From positions 46,458,406-46,522,405 of the forward strand of contig NC_063189.1 of NCBI RefSeq assembly GCF_017589495.1: a DNA stretch of 64,000 nt, in the 5' to 3' direction. Under the pieces are notes generated by a model. That model saw only the letters and a list, made by a program, of their open reading frames with translations, did not search any database and had not been told where the DNA came from. Within the stretch, counting starts at the first letter, position 1; every line of letters starts with the position of its first letter. The position numbers and the translations under genes are program-made. This DNA comes from Alosa alosa. Taxonomy: Eukaryota > Chordata > Actinopteri > Clupeiformes > Clupeidae. Below, in pieces: positions 25,818-36,573 of this stretch.

Positions 25818-26985
25818 TTTGTGTGTGTGCCTGCGTATGTGCCTGTGCATGCAAGCCGCATATATGTCTACTGTGTGAGTATGTGTCATAACGTATGATT
25901 ACTGTGAATGTATGTGTGTGTGTGTGTGTATCTGTTTGTGCACATGTGTGCACATGAAATGGGTTAACATGACCCCTGGAGGCAAACATAATGGAAAAAA
26001 AAAAATGGTCATCCTAGGCCCTACAGTTCTCAAGATATTCACAGAGAACTGTGTCTGTCCCACCCTCCTTCGGGGTCCAGTCCAGCAGGGGGCTACAGAT
26101 CAAAATGAAAAATGACGGTTCCATGCTATCCATGTGGGGTACATGCCCACCAAGTTTTGTGTACCCCGGTCTTTCAGTGTCCCGGGAATCCTTGTTGGTG
26201 TATCGCCACTAAATGTACACATAAATTATTTTATTGTAAGGCCCCCATGAACGAAAGTACACGAAACTTGGCATGCATTCAGAGGGTGTCATAATGATCC
26301 TACACTTTTAATTTCGTGCAGTTTTGACCTTGTCAGCCAGAGATTTTGTGATGAAAACACCTAATTTTTTGCTTGACTAGGTGGCGCTATACATGAAATA
26401 AGTGGTAATGGGATGGGTTGACATGCCCCCTTAAGACCAACATACATAAAAAAGGTGGACCTCCTAGGCCCTACGGTTCTCGAGATATTCACCAGTTGGT
26501 GTATAGTAACATAAATTAATTTATTGTGTGGCCCGCCATGAACGGAATTCTACAAAACTTGGCATGCATACAGAGGGTGTCATAATGATCCTACACTTCC
26601 AATTTCGTGCAGTTTTGACTATGTTAGGTCACAGATACCTTCAATTACAACACCTCATTTTTACTTTTTTGTGTTTAACTAGGTGGCGCTATACATGAAA
26701 TGAGTGGTTATGGAATGGGTTGACATGGCCCCTTGAGATCAACATACAAAAAAAAATGGTCCTCCTAAACCCTACGGTTTTCGAGATATTCACAGAAAAC
26801 TGTGTCTGCCCTACCCTCCTTTCGGGGGGTCCAGTCCAGCGGGGGGGCTACAGATCAAAACGAAAAACGATGGTTCCATGCTATCCATGTGGGGTTACAT
26901 GCCCACCAAGTTTCGTGTACCCCGGTCTTTCAGTGTCCCGGGAATCATTGACGGAAATTTGGGCATTTTTGGGGAAAAAAAAGAA
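25497..26985. repeat. Long dispersed repeat with three degenerate tandem subunits
   Basis: The repeat starts near GATGTACCGCAGAGCGGTAC. Three subunits begin GGGTTAACAT/GGGTTGACAT at 25961, 26414 and 26717. Shared blocks include CCTAGGCCCTACAGTTCTC, CAGAGGGTGTCATAATGATC, AGGTGGCGCTATACATGAAA and, in the first and third, TCTTTCAGTGTCCCGGGAAT. The middle unit lacks the CCAGTCCAGC block. A GT microsatellite (25775-25815) lies inside. No protein is evident. Confidence 0.75.
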
Positions 26986-27209
26986 AAAAAAAAGAAAAAA
27001 ATCGGACTAAACCTAAATAATGACAAAACTGACATCAACTTTTTCTGAAGTAATCAATGTAACTACTCTCCTTGTTCCTGCAGAAGCTTCCTGCACAGTA
27101 TCCTGCACAGTGAGTGGTTTGTGATGCCAAAGAACATGACAGCTTAATATGCAACAAATATTGTTTACGTTGCATTCCGCTTTTAATAAAAAGAGAGTGA
27201 TCTGAGGGA

Positions 27210-27992
27210 CTAAGGAGGTTTGCCGAGATGTCTGCTGGACTTCCTCCGTCCCGGGCACAGGATCTTGGCAAAGGCGTGGCGGAAACTACTGTGGCACACC
27301 GGGTACAGGAAGGGATTGATGGCCGAGTTGATCCAGAGGAGCCAGAAGGAGACCTCATACCAGTGGTCAGGAATGCAGTGGCCCTGACAGGCCGCCCGTA
27401 TGATCATCAGCAGCGTGTAGGGCGCCCAGCACACGGCGAACACGCACACAATCACCGCCAGCGACTTGGCCACTTTCCTGTCACGGCTGAGCCGCGAGCC
27501 GCGCCGAGGCCCTCCGCAGCTCCCCACGCGGCTCTCTGGCGGGGACGACGCCCGCGATCCCAGCGAGCCCCTGTCCTCCTCCTCATGGGCCACCGCGGCT
27601 GCCGCCGCCTTCTTGCACGTGAAAAGCGGGGAGTGGCGGTAGAGGAGAGAGGAGAGCCGGACGCTCTCGGCCGGGGAGGAGACCTCTGCCTTGGCCGTGG
27701 CCCGGGGCTTGGCACTGCCCAGTCTCCTCCGGCGGATGTTCAAGTAGATGCTGAGGTTGAAGAAGGCCACTGAGATCAACGGGCAGAAGAACTCCAGTAC
27801 GGAAGCGCTCAGCAGGAAGTACCAAGTGTAGTAGAACTCTGCAAAGCAATCCTCCTTGGGCACACAGCTCTGACCAGACACCAGGTCCCAGAAGAGGATG
27901 GCCGGTCCATAGAGAAGGAACGCCAGCACCCACACTGCAATCATCTTCCCAAGAGCTGGCCTGCTCATCCCTTGTTTCGCACGATAAGACAC
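27210..27992 (-). CDS. hrh3-like: Histamine H3-like receptor, exon 3 (TM4 to C-terminus)
   Basis: The exon starts after a TTCATTCAG acceptor with VSYRAKQG and ends at TAG: 260 residues. It holds TM4 (WVLAFLLYGPAILFW), TM5 (LLSASVLEFFCPLISV, keeping the Glu that in H3/H4 receptors contacts the imidazole), the NLSIYLNI segment entering the third loop, a shortened Ala/Glu/Ser-rich third intracellular loop, TM6 with CWAPYTLLMI, and TM7 with NSAINPFLYP (NPxxY). The tail is short. It is a Gi/o-coupled plasma-membrane amine receptor by family. The sequence resembles H3 (RLSRDRKVAKSLAVIV, IIRAACQGHC) more than mammalian H4. Phase 0 joins exon 2. An ATTAAA on this strand lies only about 25 bases past the stop. 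Confidence 0.93.
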   Translation of the reverse strand: MSYRAKQGMSRPALGKMIAVWVLAFLLYGPAILFWDLVSGQSCVPKEDCFAEFYYTWYFLLSASVLEFFCPLISVAFFNLSIYLNIRRRRLGSAKPRATAKAEVSSPAESVRLSSLLYRHSPLFTCKKAAAAAVAHEEEDRGSLGSRASSPPESRVGSCGGPRRGSRLSRDRKVAKSLAVIVCVFAVCWAPYTLLMIIRAACQGHCIPDHWYEVSFWLLWINSAINPFLYPVCHSSFRHAFAKILCPGRRKSSRHLGKPP

Positions 27993-28052
27993 CTGAATGA
28001 ATAGAGGAAAAGTAAACACAAGCTCTCCATACACAACTGCAGAGGCCAATTA

Positions 28053-28162
28053 TACATTTTACATTTTTATTAATTTAGCAGACGCTTTTATCCAAAGCCA
28101 CTTGCATATTATATTACAAGGGCCAAACTCAGGGTTAAGTGCCTTGCTCAAGGGCACAATGG
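28053..28162. repeat. Common teleost dispersed repeat fragment
   Basis: TTTAGCAGACGCTTTTATCC, AAAGCCACTTGCATATTA and GGTTAAGTGCCTTGCTCAAG are hallmarks of a repeat found throughout teleost genomes. It lies about 60 bases inside intron 2. Confidence 0.75.
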
Positions 28163-28857
28163 TGGATTTAAAATACATATTTTAAATACAAAATAGTATT
28201 TTGTCATTTGTATTTGATTGGGTTGAAGAAAATGGCTTCATATTTTGTATCAAAATACTTTATGGGTGTGTAGTTTAAAGATATTGGCAAATATTTTTGG
28301 TAAAACCATTACTTTTGATGGTGTGATGACATCGGTGCTGACTTAGTAATTTCCCCAGACTTGTGATCGGAATATTGAGATTCAGGAAGATGATCCAGTG
28401 CAAGATGAGTGCTAAGTGTTAGTTGTTCAAACAGTTTCTTGAAAACTTTAACCATCAGTTTATGGTTATGTTACTGTATGTGGTTCCCTGCAACATTGCA
28501 CAAAAAGTTGCCTGATAGGCTACGAGATGTTACAGGCAGGTCAGCATTGTTGATCTGTTGACTGTTTGCAGATTCATGGCATTTCTCATAGGCAGAGAAT
28601 AGTTGTTTTGTCTCAAACACTGCCCACTTTATCAACAGAGTCAGTGTAGTGATGAAGGAATAGATTAAATAGACAGATATGGAAGGTTTACAAAATTAAT
28701 TTGCTAATTTTCAAAATACAAAAATACAGTATTTTATTTTGATACATGGCGTGGCTACTGTATTTTGTAATTTATTTTCATACACTTAGAATTAGGGTAT
28801 TTGATGTTTTATTTGAAAATACATTTTGATGTATTTTTGCCCATCTCTGCTTGACCA
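28160..28857. mobile_element. Decayed inverted-repeat DNA transposon, about 0.7 kb
   Basis: Both ends are AT-rich with repeated TATTTTGTA/ATACAAAAT words in inverted orientation. The right end (TTTTTGCCCATCTCTGC) matches the solo end at 21018-21130. No transposase frame survives. Boundaries are approximate. Confidence 0.5.
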
Positions 28858-29291
28858 CTACACTAATACCACCCCAATACATGTGCTCTCATTTATCAAT
28901 ACCAGATCACTGCACAGCAAACCCCTCGAGCCATCTGACCAGTTCCAACCAATATGTTCATAGTCAATAGTTTTAGTGTTGATCAGCAATAATTCATAGA
29001 CTTATAAATATTAGTACGCCAAATTGATCCCAGTCCCAATCTAAAATCCTACACCATAATCTCTGTTTTAACCTTAAGCATGTCTGTCTGCCTTACAGTT
29101 AACCAGTCTTAATCTATACACACAGTTAAGATACTTGAGAAGCCCCTTATTCACCAGTGCAAGTGTTAATAGTGGTTTTAGACTACTCCACACAATTGAT
29201 GGCAGGTGGGAACAGTTGAGTGTCCTCATTTGCACTTGAAAGAGATATATATATATAATTAAATGACACTGGATTGTGCATAGGAAAGCAG

Positions 29292-29293
<2 letters not shown>

Positions 29294-29336
<43 letters not shown>
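29294..29336. repeat. (GA)n microsatellite
   Basis: Pure GA run. Confidence 0.95.
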
Positions 29337-29340
<4 letters not shown>

Positions 29341-29706
29341 ACATGACAAATGAAGTGCTTTGTTCACCTGTGCCCACAGATGCACTCAACTCGTTTTGAA
29401 AAGAGCCTAAAAGCAACAGTGCAGCTTTGTGTTCAACTAAAAAGCATTCAGAGTGTAAAGACAAGGGGCCGCTCAGCATCAACCAGTGAGTAAGAAGTAT
29501 GATTTTCTGTGTTGGTGACAGTGGCACCATTTCCTTGGATTTAAGATTCATCCATGTGCACCAAAACAACAAATAAATGTAAAAGAAATGAAAATATACC
29601 CTCAATATACACTACATGACATGCAAGGACCCTCCATATTTCAGACACTGAGAATTTGGGAAGTGATCTAACAGTGAATCATTGAAGAAAAAATGTGTCC
29701 ATAAAT

Positions 29707-29965
29707 GGTTACACTTTACTTAACAGTATCAACATAAGAGTGACATGAAACTATCGTGAACATGTCATAAACAAGCCATAAACGTTTATGACATAACACT
29801 TCTGTTATTAAGTGACATTCAGTTTTTGTCATAACAAGTTAAGGTTAGGATTAGGGTTAGGTTTAGGTTTAGGGTTAGGATTAGGGTTCATGTGTCATGA
29901 CAGTGTCATATGTTCATGACAGTGTCATGTCACTCTTATGTTGATACTGTCAAGTAAAGTGTTAC
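29707..29965. mobile_element. Inverted-repeat MITE with TTAGGG-like core
   Basis: The left arm GGTTACACTTTACTTAACAG with TATCAACATAAGAGTGACAT is matched by the right arm, which reads in reverse as GGGTAACACTTTACTTGACA then GTATCAACATAAGAGTGACA. The centre (about 29842-29889) is a degenerate GGGTTA/GGTTTA array resembling telomere repeats. No coding sequence. Confidence 0.75.
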
Positions 29966-30066
29966 CCAATAAATTAACACAGAGTTAAACTCTCCCACAA
30001 ACAGGTAATTATTTAAAAAACAAACACTGATGTGAATCTTCTGTCTAAAGGAGGTGGTATAAGCAC

Positions 30067-30341
30067 GGGGGCAGCTGTGGCCTACTGGTTAGCTCTTCAG
30101 ATTTGTAGCTGGAGGGTTGCCGGTTCGAACCCCGACCAGTAGGCACGGCTGAAGTGCCCTTGAGCAAGGCACCTAACCCCTCACTGCTCCCTGAGCGCCG
30201 CTGTTGTTGCAGGCTCACTGCGCCGGGATTAGTGTGTACTTCACCTCGCTGAGTGTGTTTTGCCAATTCACGGATTGGGATAAATGCACAGACCAAATTT
30301 CCCTCACGGGATCAAAAGAGTATATATACTTATACTTATCT
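30067..30341 (+). repeat. tRNA-derived SINE
   Basis: A tRNA-like head has A-box GGCCTACTGGTTAGCTC and B-box GGTTCGAACCCC (30122-30133). The body has CTTGAGCAAGGCACCTAACC and CGCCGGGATTAGTGTGTACT. The tail is CCCTCACGGGATCAAAAGAG with TATATATACTTATACTTAT. A 3' fragment of the same family lies at 31527-31562. Confidence 0.85.
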
Positions 30342-31526
30342 ACCGTTGTCATTGGTTACCTATACTAATGCTCACATTTGTTATTGTTTTTTCTCTCTCT
30401 CTCTCTTTTTCCCTCCCACTCAAGGTGTGTGGCACACATACAGCATCCATTTGAAGGTTACTGGAGTGGCCCTGGGAGAGCAGACTCTTGAGGATCAAAG
30501 ATAACAGTTCTTTGCATCCACAGAGATGAAAGGGAGAGGATGCTTCACACCCATTGGTATTCATTGCTATAATGTTATGTTTTTGCTCAAAAAACAAAAA
30601 GGTTCATTGTCAGGCCCCTTAATCTTCTGTCTACCACTCTGCATGTCAAAGAGTACAGAGTTTGCTGTAGGAGGCTGTGGTTCAATGCCAGGACACTATC
30701 CAGTCACTTCAATACAGCAGAAAGCAAATTAATTTAAAAGCACATTAATTCCACTCAGCCTCTTCTGTCTAGGTAGCCGTTTCTAGGGTCTGGGCCTCCA
30801 TAGAAGTGTAGGCCTACTGTACCTCTAGGGACTTTAGGGTTGTACAATCCATGCTGTAAATATGTGGAGGACAGGTAGGTTACCAGCTGTGGCTTGTAAA
30901 TTTGTGTGTAATCAAATTGAACCATTTCTCACAGCATGTTCTTTCTCCTTTTTTATGATGTAGATTAGAAGATGCTTAATTTTTGCAGGAACATGAAATC
31001 TTTTCTTTACAGCTTGACCCCTATTTATATAGTGTTGTATAAAAGACTTGGTATCATCTTCACACCTGTCATTTCCACCTTGCTTGCCAGGTTTTGCTTT
31101 ATCAAGATATATGGTCTGGGACAATTACCCAAGCATAATTTGAGAAAAGCTTTCATAACATAATACTTCATAACAGTTAATAACAGTTAGCATGCTAGCA
31201 AACTTTTTCAATGGCATTTGTTACTGTTAGTGAGGCCATGTTTTTGCATGGGAAATGTGTGTTATGTTTTTTTGAGTTAGTCTGTGGTTTTATTTTATGT
31301 TTCTGGGTGCTGGGTGCTTTGTCTAAATTTAAAATGTCATCCGGATTTATATTCAGGCAAAAAGCTTTGAAAAGTGAGTAAAATAGGGTGAGCGATACTA
31401 GATTTCAAAAGCAGCTCAACATTTTGCAAGGTATAATGTGAATCAAGGGTACACTGTAGAAGCAGAGGATGCATTCTGACCACATAAAGAGAGAATGAGG
31501 TATACAACCTTTCTAATCATTGGCCA

Positions 31527-31562
31527 TTTCCCTCACGGGATCAAAAGAGTATATATACTTAT
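31527..31562 (+). repeat. Truncated SINE 3' end
   Basis: Thirty-odd bases identical to the tail of the SINE at 30067-30341, CCCTCACGGGATCAAAAGAG plus TATATATACTTAT. Confidence 0.75.
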
Positions 31563-31997
31563 TCAATTGTTCTGTCCATTTGTTGAACTTCTGTTGATAG
31601 ATTGTGTTGCTCATAGAGCTTTTTGGACATACAGTATTTCACCTGATTAGTCTTGAATGTGTTTCTTTGTGCTTTGAAATGAATGGCCGAGCAATGGTTG
31701 TTTATGACCTCTAGGGACTTAAAGGAGAGCGTCCAAAAACCTACACTGCAAAAAGGGATGTGTCAGAAAACAACACATGTGACTGTGTAGATAGCATTTT
31801 GACACATGTTGTGTAGATTTTAGCACACAATGTGTATTTTTTTTATAATTTCCGCTCTGGATAAATTGACACCATACATGTGTTATTCACTGATGGAACA
31901 GCATTTGTGTTTGCAGAGAAAATAAATACACATATTTTATCTGGTACCTATGAAACGCTCTACGACTAATAAAAATCATGAAGAAAACCTATCTTAA

Positions 31998-32666
31998 AGG
32001 TCCAGTATGTAGGAAATAATGGAAAATAAACTGTAACCATTCCAAAAATGATCACCATATGTTGTCAGAGAGTGAGGAAACACGATGAATTGAAGTAATG
32101 GCTTATTTGACAACATTACTCTAACCCGTGAAACCCCGTAAAACCCATGAAAAAAAATCAGTTACGGGGCGGAATCTCTTGGAATTTTCGTTTATGTTTT
32201 GAACGATTAATTCTAGAATAGCGTATTAATAATGGCTAGCGCGTCAGTTGTAGTCATGAACGCCTAAGAGGCAGGCAAATTTCCAAAATTAAAACAAGAA
32301 ACAAATTAAGTGGACATCGGAGGAGCTTCCTGAGATGGTGACATCTTCGTCAAACGAAGAATATCAACGCAGAGCTGGCCATATTTCTCCACAACAGGTA
32401 GCCTATGCTAAACTTCATCTGCATCACTAACTTCAGCTACATACGTTGGTTAGAGAGGTATTTTTTTTGTTTTCACTGTTTCCGTAATGTGTAGCTGGGT
32501 CATGGTTGGAGAAACGTTAAAGCAGCTGCAGGTCAACTAACGTTAGCTAAGTCTTCATTACATCTGGCAACCCAGAAGAGGCTGCGTCTGGTAGTCTTGA
32601 GAACGTTCACCAGTGTTTTGATTTTGGCCAACAGAACGTTCGGTAACAATCCTACAAATCGCACCT
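31998..32666. mobile_element. TTAA-flanked non-autonomous element, 669 bp
   Basis: The ends are AGGTCCAGTATGTAGGA and the inverted TCCTACAAATCGCACCT, flanked by TTAA at 31994-31997 and 32667-32670. The right TTAA is shared with the next element. No transposase. Confidence 0.75.
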
Positions 32667-32670
32667 TTAA

Positions 32671-33017
32671 AGGTGCCATGTGTAATGTCCGCCAAAAAAT
32701 AAATTCATACTCCACATTCCATAAAAGATGGGGCAGTATACCTCCAGAAAGTGAGTTGGTCTACCCTAGAGTAACAACCGAGACACGTGTATTGCAGTTT
32801 GGCTGGCGGTTATATTGCCTCCCATGGCCGAAACTGGTATTATGACACCTGTCGGGCTGTGGCTAGTAATTTAGCATGCTAATTTAGGTTGATTTCTCTG
32901 CAGCACTATACCTTGTCATTTTTTTAATGACATCATCGCCCTTATTTCTTCTCATTCTTTTGATGCGTGTAGCTCATTTTTTGGATATTTTTACCTCAAT
33001 TCTTACACATGGCACCT
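32671..33017. mobile_element. TTAA-flanked non-autonomous element, 347 bp
   Basis: The ends AGGTGCCATGTGTAA and TTACACATGGCACCT are inverted repeats, flanked by TTAA (32667-32670, 33018-33021). It abuts the previous element across a single TTAA. Confidence 0.8.
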
Positions 33018-33292
33018 TTAATGTCGAATTACGAGATTAACGGCTGTTTCTGTGTTGACCAATCACGTCATGCCACTGTCTTTTTGAAATGCTGTTTCCG
33101 TCAGCCCTTTTCACTCACTCTGACCAACATGGGAGTAAAGATGCAGTCAGACTTGGAGACCGATGTAAGTATTTTTGTATTATGTTGTAGCGTTTACATT
33201 TCTCAGCGAGCTGATAATAACAAAAATAACCTTCAGATATGTATAAGATAAGTTTGTAATGAGTCTAATGTTAGCTGGCTCATGGTTGGTAC

Positions 33293-35715
33293 CATAGACA
33301 TAATATACATAGACGCCGCATTGGCTGCTGGAAACAAGAAATGCGGCCGCCATCTTGGACCGGTCATACTCCTCGTTGCGTTGCAGCAGAAGACACAAGA
33401 TGACAGCACTGTGCAGCATGTTCCTTCTCAAATCGGCAGACCATACTCGGGGGATTTACTTTTCACAAGTAAGATTTAACATAACTGTACTATTGGTTGT
33501 ATTTTGTGAATAGAATATTACCAGAGAGCTGAGAAGGAGCAATCTTTGATATTACTGTATGAAAATCGTAGCCATCTAGCTAGGCTATGTTTACTCGGTG
33601 TTCACCCGGCTATGAACTGAGACTTGATAAGTCATATTCCATAACACTGACTTAGATTACAACTGACACAAGAAGGCTATTGTAGAAATAAATCATACTA
33701 GATTTGACCGGCGAATTTTACACAAGTGGCACAGACTAGCCTATTGGGAAATCACTAGCTGCTACTTGTAGCCTAAGTGTGTTGGTGGTAGCCTCATTAT
33801 TTCCTGAATAAAGTAACTTTTCAATAGCTCAACTTCTTTATTTATCAAGTAGCTTAGCCAGACAAGCCACACTTTTCTTGTCATGTGAAATTAGCACAAT
33901 TTAAAGTAGCTTCCTATGTAGTGAACTAGCCTACTGCTGTGTTTGTGTTAGGCTACTAATACATTTGACTGGGTGGTAGTTTTGTGTAGTGTTTTATTCA
34001 TGGCAGAGTAACTGATAGTTTAGCTCACTAAAATTTTGAAGTAGCTTGCCCAACACTGTATTATTCACATGTCATTTACCCTAACAAGAATAAGATGCCT
34101 CTCAAATTCCTTTTCATTCATTTATTTATTATTTTGTATCTCTCCAGAACAACTGCCTTGTTCAAGAAGACTGTGAATGAACTGAACGGTCTCCTCACAC
34201 CCCTGGAACTGAGGAAGGTGCAGCTCTTCATTGCAGTACTGCAGGGCATCTGCTACACTGTGACTGAATGTTTGATTTATGAGCTCCACCTTCATCACCT
34301 GCATTCGCCACTCTGTGTCCCATTTTCCCATCGTCTGGTTGACTCAGTCCTCTTTTATGGAGTTTACCCAGTTTACTATGCCATCTTATTTGCCCACCTG
34401 CTGTCTGAAGCACTTTTGTTCTCAGCCAAAGTGTACCCAAGCAATTTTAGCAAGGTGGGAACATACAAAATGACATGCACCAGTTGTCGAAATCATAGAA
34501 CCAACTGCATGACGGTAACTCTGTCTCACTGAGCCTGTGAAGACACTCCCTGATTCTTTATTGATTGCAATGAACGGGTTGATCTTAGCAGTTTCTAAAA
34601 TGTTTCTTAATTCCTTTTTATTTAATCTCTTCATTGGGGCTGGAACCTTTCTGTGAACTGTAAATAACAGATGCTGTTGATGAACCCATTGACACTGTAC
34701 AAGTGACAAGTCACCTTTTTTGTCTTGAATTGATGAACTGTTACACTTACTATGCCAAACCAATGTCTGTTTTTTAAGGATCAGAAACAAACCTACAAAC
34801 TTGCACTTTACAATATTTATGGAACTTGTCTAACAAATGCTGTTGATATTGAACCCAGTTACTCCATTTCCTTTATGCCACACCAATGTCTGTTCATCAC
34901 TTTATTTTTGATGGCACTGAACTGAAAATGTTAATGGATTTTTTTCTGTAAATTTAACTCATTAAAACTTGTATCAAACCAGTTTTTGTCTATGCTGTCA
35001 AACGTGGATTAGTTATGTTCCCAGTTTTTATATTGGATGTCATCACTTTATAATATATCATCAGAATATTCTATTACTGTTAAGCCCACTATGAATATTA
35101 AAATACACACAACCATGTTTCCTGTATCATACAGCTTTTCTACTGGGAGGTTTACAACTTATTCTGAGTCAATTTACCCAAGTTTGTCACTAAACCACAT
35201 AGGCCTACTTGGAATACCCCTCAGATGTCTGAATGGCACTGATCTCACTTAAATGTTTATGGAACCTTTCTGTGGACTGAATAATGCTGTTGATGGAACT
35301 TTTCTGTCAACTGTGAACTATATTTAACTCATTAAACTTGTATCAAACTAGTTTTGTCTATGCTGCCAAACATGGATTATGTTCCCAGTTTTGATATCGG
35401 ACGTCAGGTCACTTTATATCATATATCAGAATATTCTATTACTGTTAAACCCACTATGAATATTAAAATACGCTAAATCATGTGTCCTGTATCATAGCTA
35501 CATGTATGACCTTTGCAGCAAAAAAAAAAAACGCGTGAGAATCTGTTCGGTATTCAGTGAGATATGATTAATTAAGTGCGCTGACAGCTCATCTCACCAT
35601 CCAAACAGATTACACTGAGTGGAGTGGATGACCGTTCCAAGATGGCGGCTCCAAATCTCGTCAGCGCTAGTAAGGAGTAGCGGTCGATGCGGCGTCTATG
35701 TATATTATGTCTATG
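33293..35715 (-). mobile_element. P-element-like DNA transposon, 2423 bp, internally decayed
   Basis: A perfect 8-bp target duplication GTTGGTAC lies at 33285-33292 and 35716-35723. The terminal inverted repeats start CATAGACATAATATACATAG and are identical for 29 bases. A second inverted block, GCCGCCATCTTGGA with a following CGGTCAT, lies further in on both sides. An 8-bp duplication is the P-superfamily hallmark, and a minus-strand frame inside matches P/THAP-type transposase. Vertebrate P-like elements are known, but this copy is far too short and broken to move by itself. Confidence 0.88.
34122..34331 (-). pseudogene. P-element-like transposase fragment
   Basis: The frame holds NQTFSHSVADALQYCNEELH then LPQFQGCEETVQFI. 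I recognise this as the stretch of P/THAP9-like transposases that reads (V)L..SVA.AL.Y......PQF.GCE.TV.FI. It would be part of the catalytic region of the protein that cuts and joins transposon ends. Upstream and downstream coding is lost or in other frames with stops. A second minus-strand frame at 34422-34790 lies in the expected N-terminal direction but I could not match it. Its position inside perfect P-type termini supports the call. Confidence 0.7.
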
Positions 35716-35968
35716 GTTGGTACCAGTAACGTTAACGTTAGTCTCGTATCGAAGTATGGATAACAACTAGCTAGCTTCTGTGAACATACGGATAACTTTA
35801 AAGTTACATTAACGTTAACAGTTGGGCTACATCGAGTTTTGAAAAGGAAATGGCAAGGTACAGAACCATATTTCAAGATTTAGCATTATTTGGCAATAAA
35901 TAGCTCTCCGTAGGTTATTTTCATTGATATTGCATGTTAAGGAATGCTAACAGATAACGTTAGTTTAA

Positions 35969-36573
35969 CCAGAGAATGTCTAATAAGGGGAGAACCTTCA
36001 CTCTCGGAACTCTTCCGGTGTGGTACTGCATCTAAGGGCGCTTGCGGGCGAGTCCAGAATGAATGGAGGTCTATGGAGCAGTACCCCTCAAAATCCACTT
36101 TTCTTGGGATATCATTTTTTTTTTAAGTAATTTGAATATTTTATTCGAAAGGGGAGGCAAAGACAACACACTTGGTTGAGCGTTATATTTTTTAAAGTCA
36201 CTTAATTGTTCTTAAAAGCCTTTCAAACGTGTCAATGACGTCATTCATTAGCATGATCATAGCATAGCATCAATGCTAGTGTGTTATGGGCAACAACGAC
36301 CCAACCTGTAAGAAAACGAAAGGACATGACTCCCGGATTATTTCCCTTTTGATTGATAATCCATATCCATTTTGCGAAAAATTAAATTAAATCTGAGGGT
36401 TTCAGTTGTTAAATAGGTGAAAACAATAAATTTAGCCATGTAGCTCCATAGGACCCCATGTATTTTGGACTCGCCTGCGATCGCCATCTAGGTGAACTCT
36501 GGTGAACTGCAGCCAAATTCGGTTTGTGTGGGATTAATAGAGAGTGGGGAGGCTCTCCGTAGACGGGCTCTGG
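35969..36573. mobile_element. Possible fold-back/MITE element, 605 bp
   Basis: The ends CCAGAG and CTCTGG are flanked by TTTAA on both sides. Internal inverted arms (about 36043-36080 and 36444-36482) share GGCGAGTCCA and CTATGGAGC. The arms are imperfect, so limits are uncertain. Confidence 0.4.

Noticed and set aside
27228..27773. 181-codon plus-strand frame
   Set aside because: Shadow of receptor exon 3 on the opposite strand; GC-rich coding DNA keeps the antisense frame open.
29842..29889. True interstitial telomere
   Set aside because: The array is short, degenerate and confined to the loop of a MITE, so a chromosome-fusion origin is not supported.
30067..30140. tRNA gene at the second A/B-box sequence
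   Set aside because: Same reasoning; the downstream body and TATATACTTATACTTAT tail mark a SINE.
34095..34532. 145-codon plus-strand frame
   Set aside because: Opposite-strand shadow of the P-like transposase region, which makes sense only on the minus strand.
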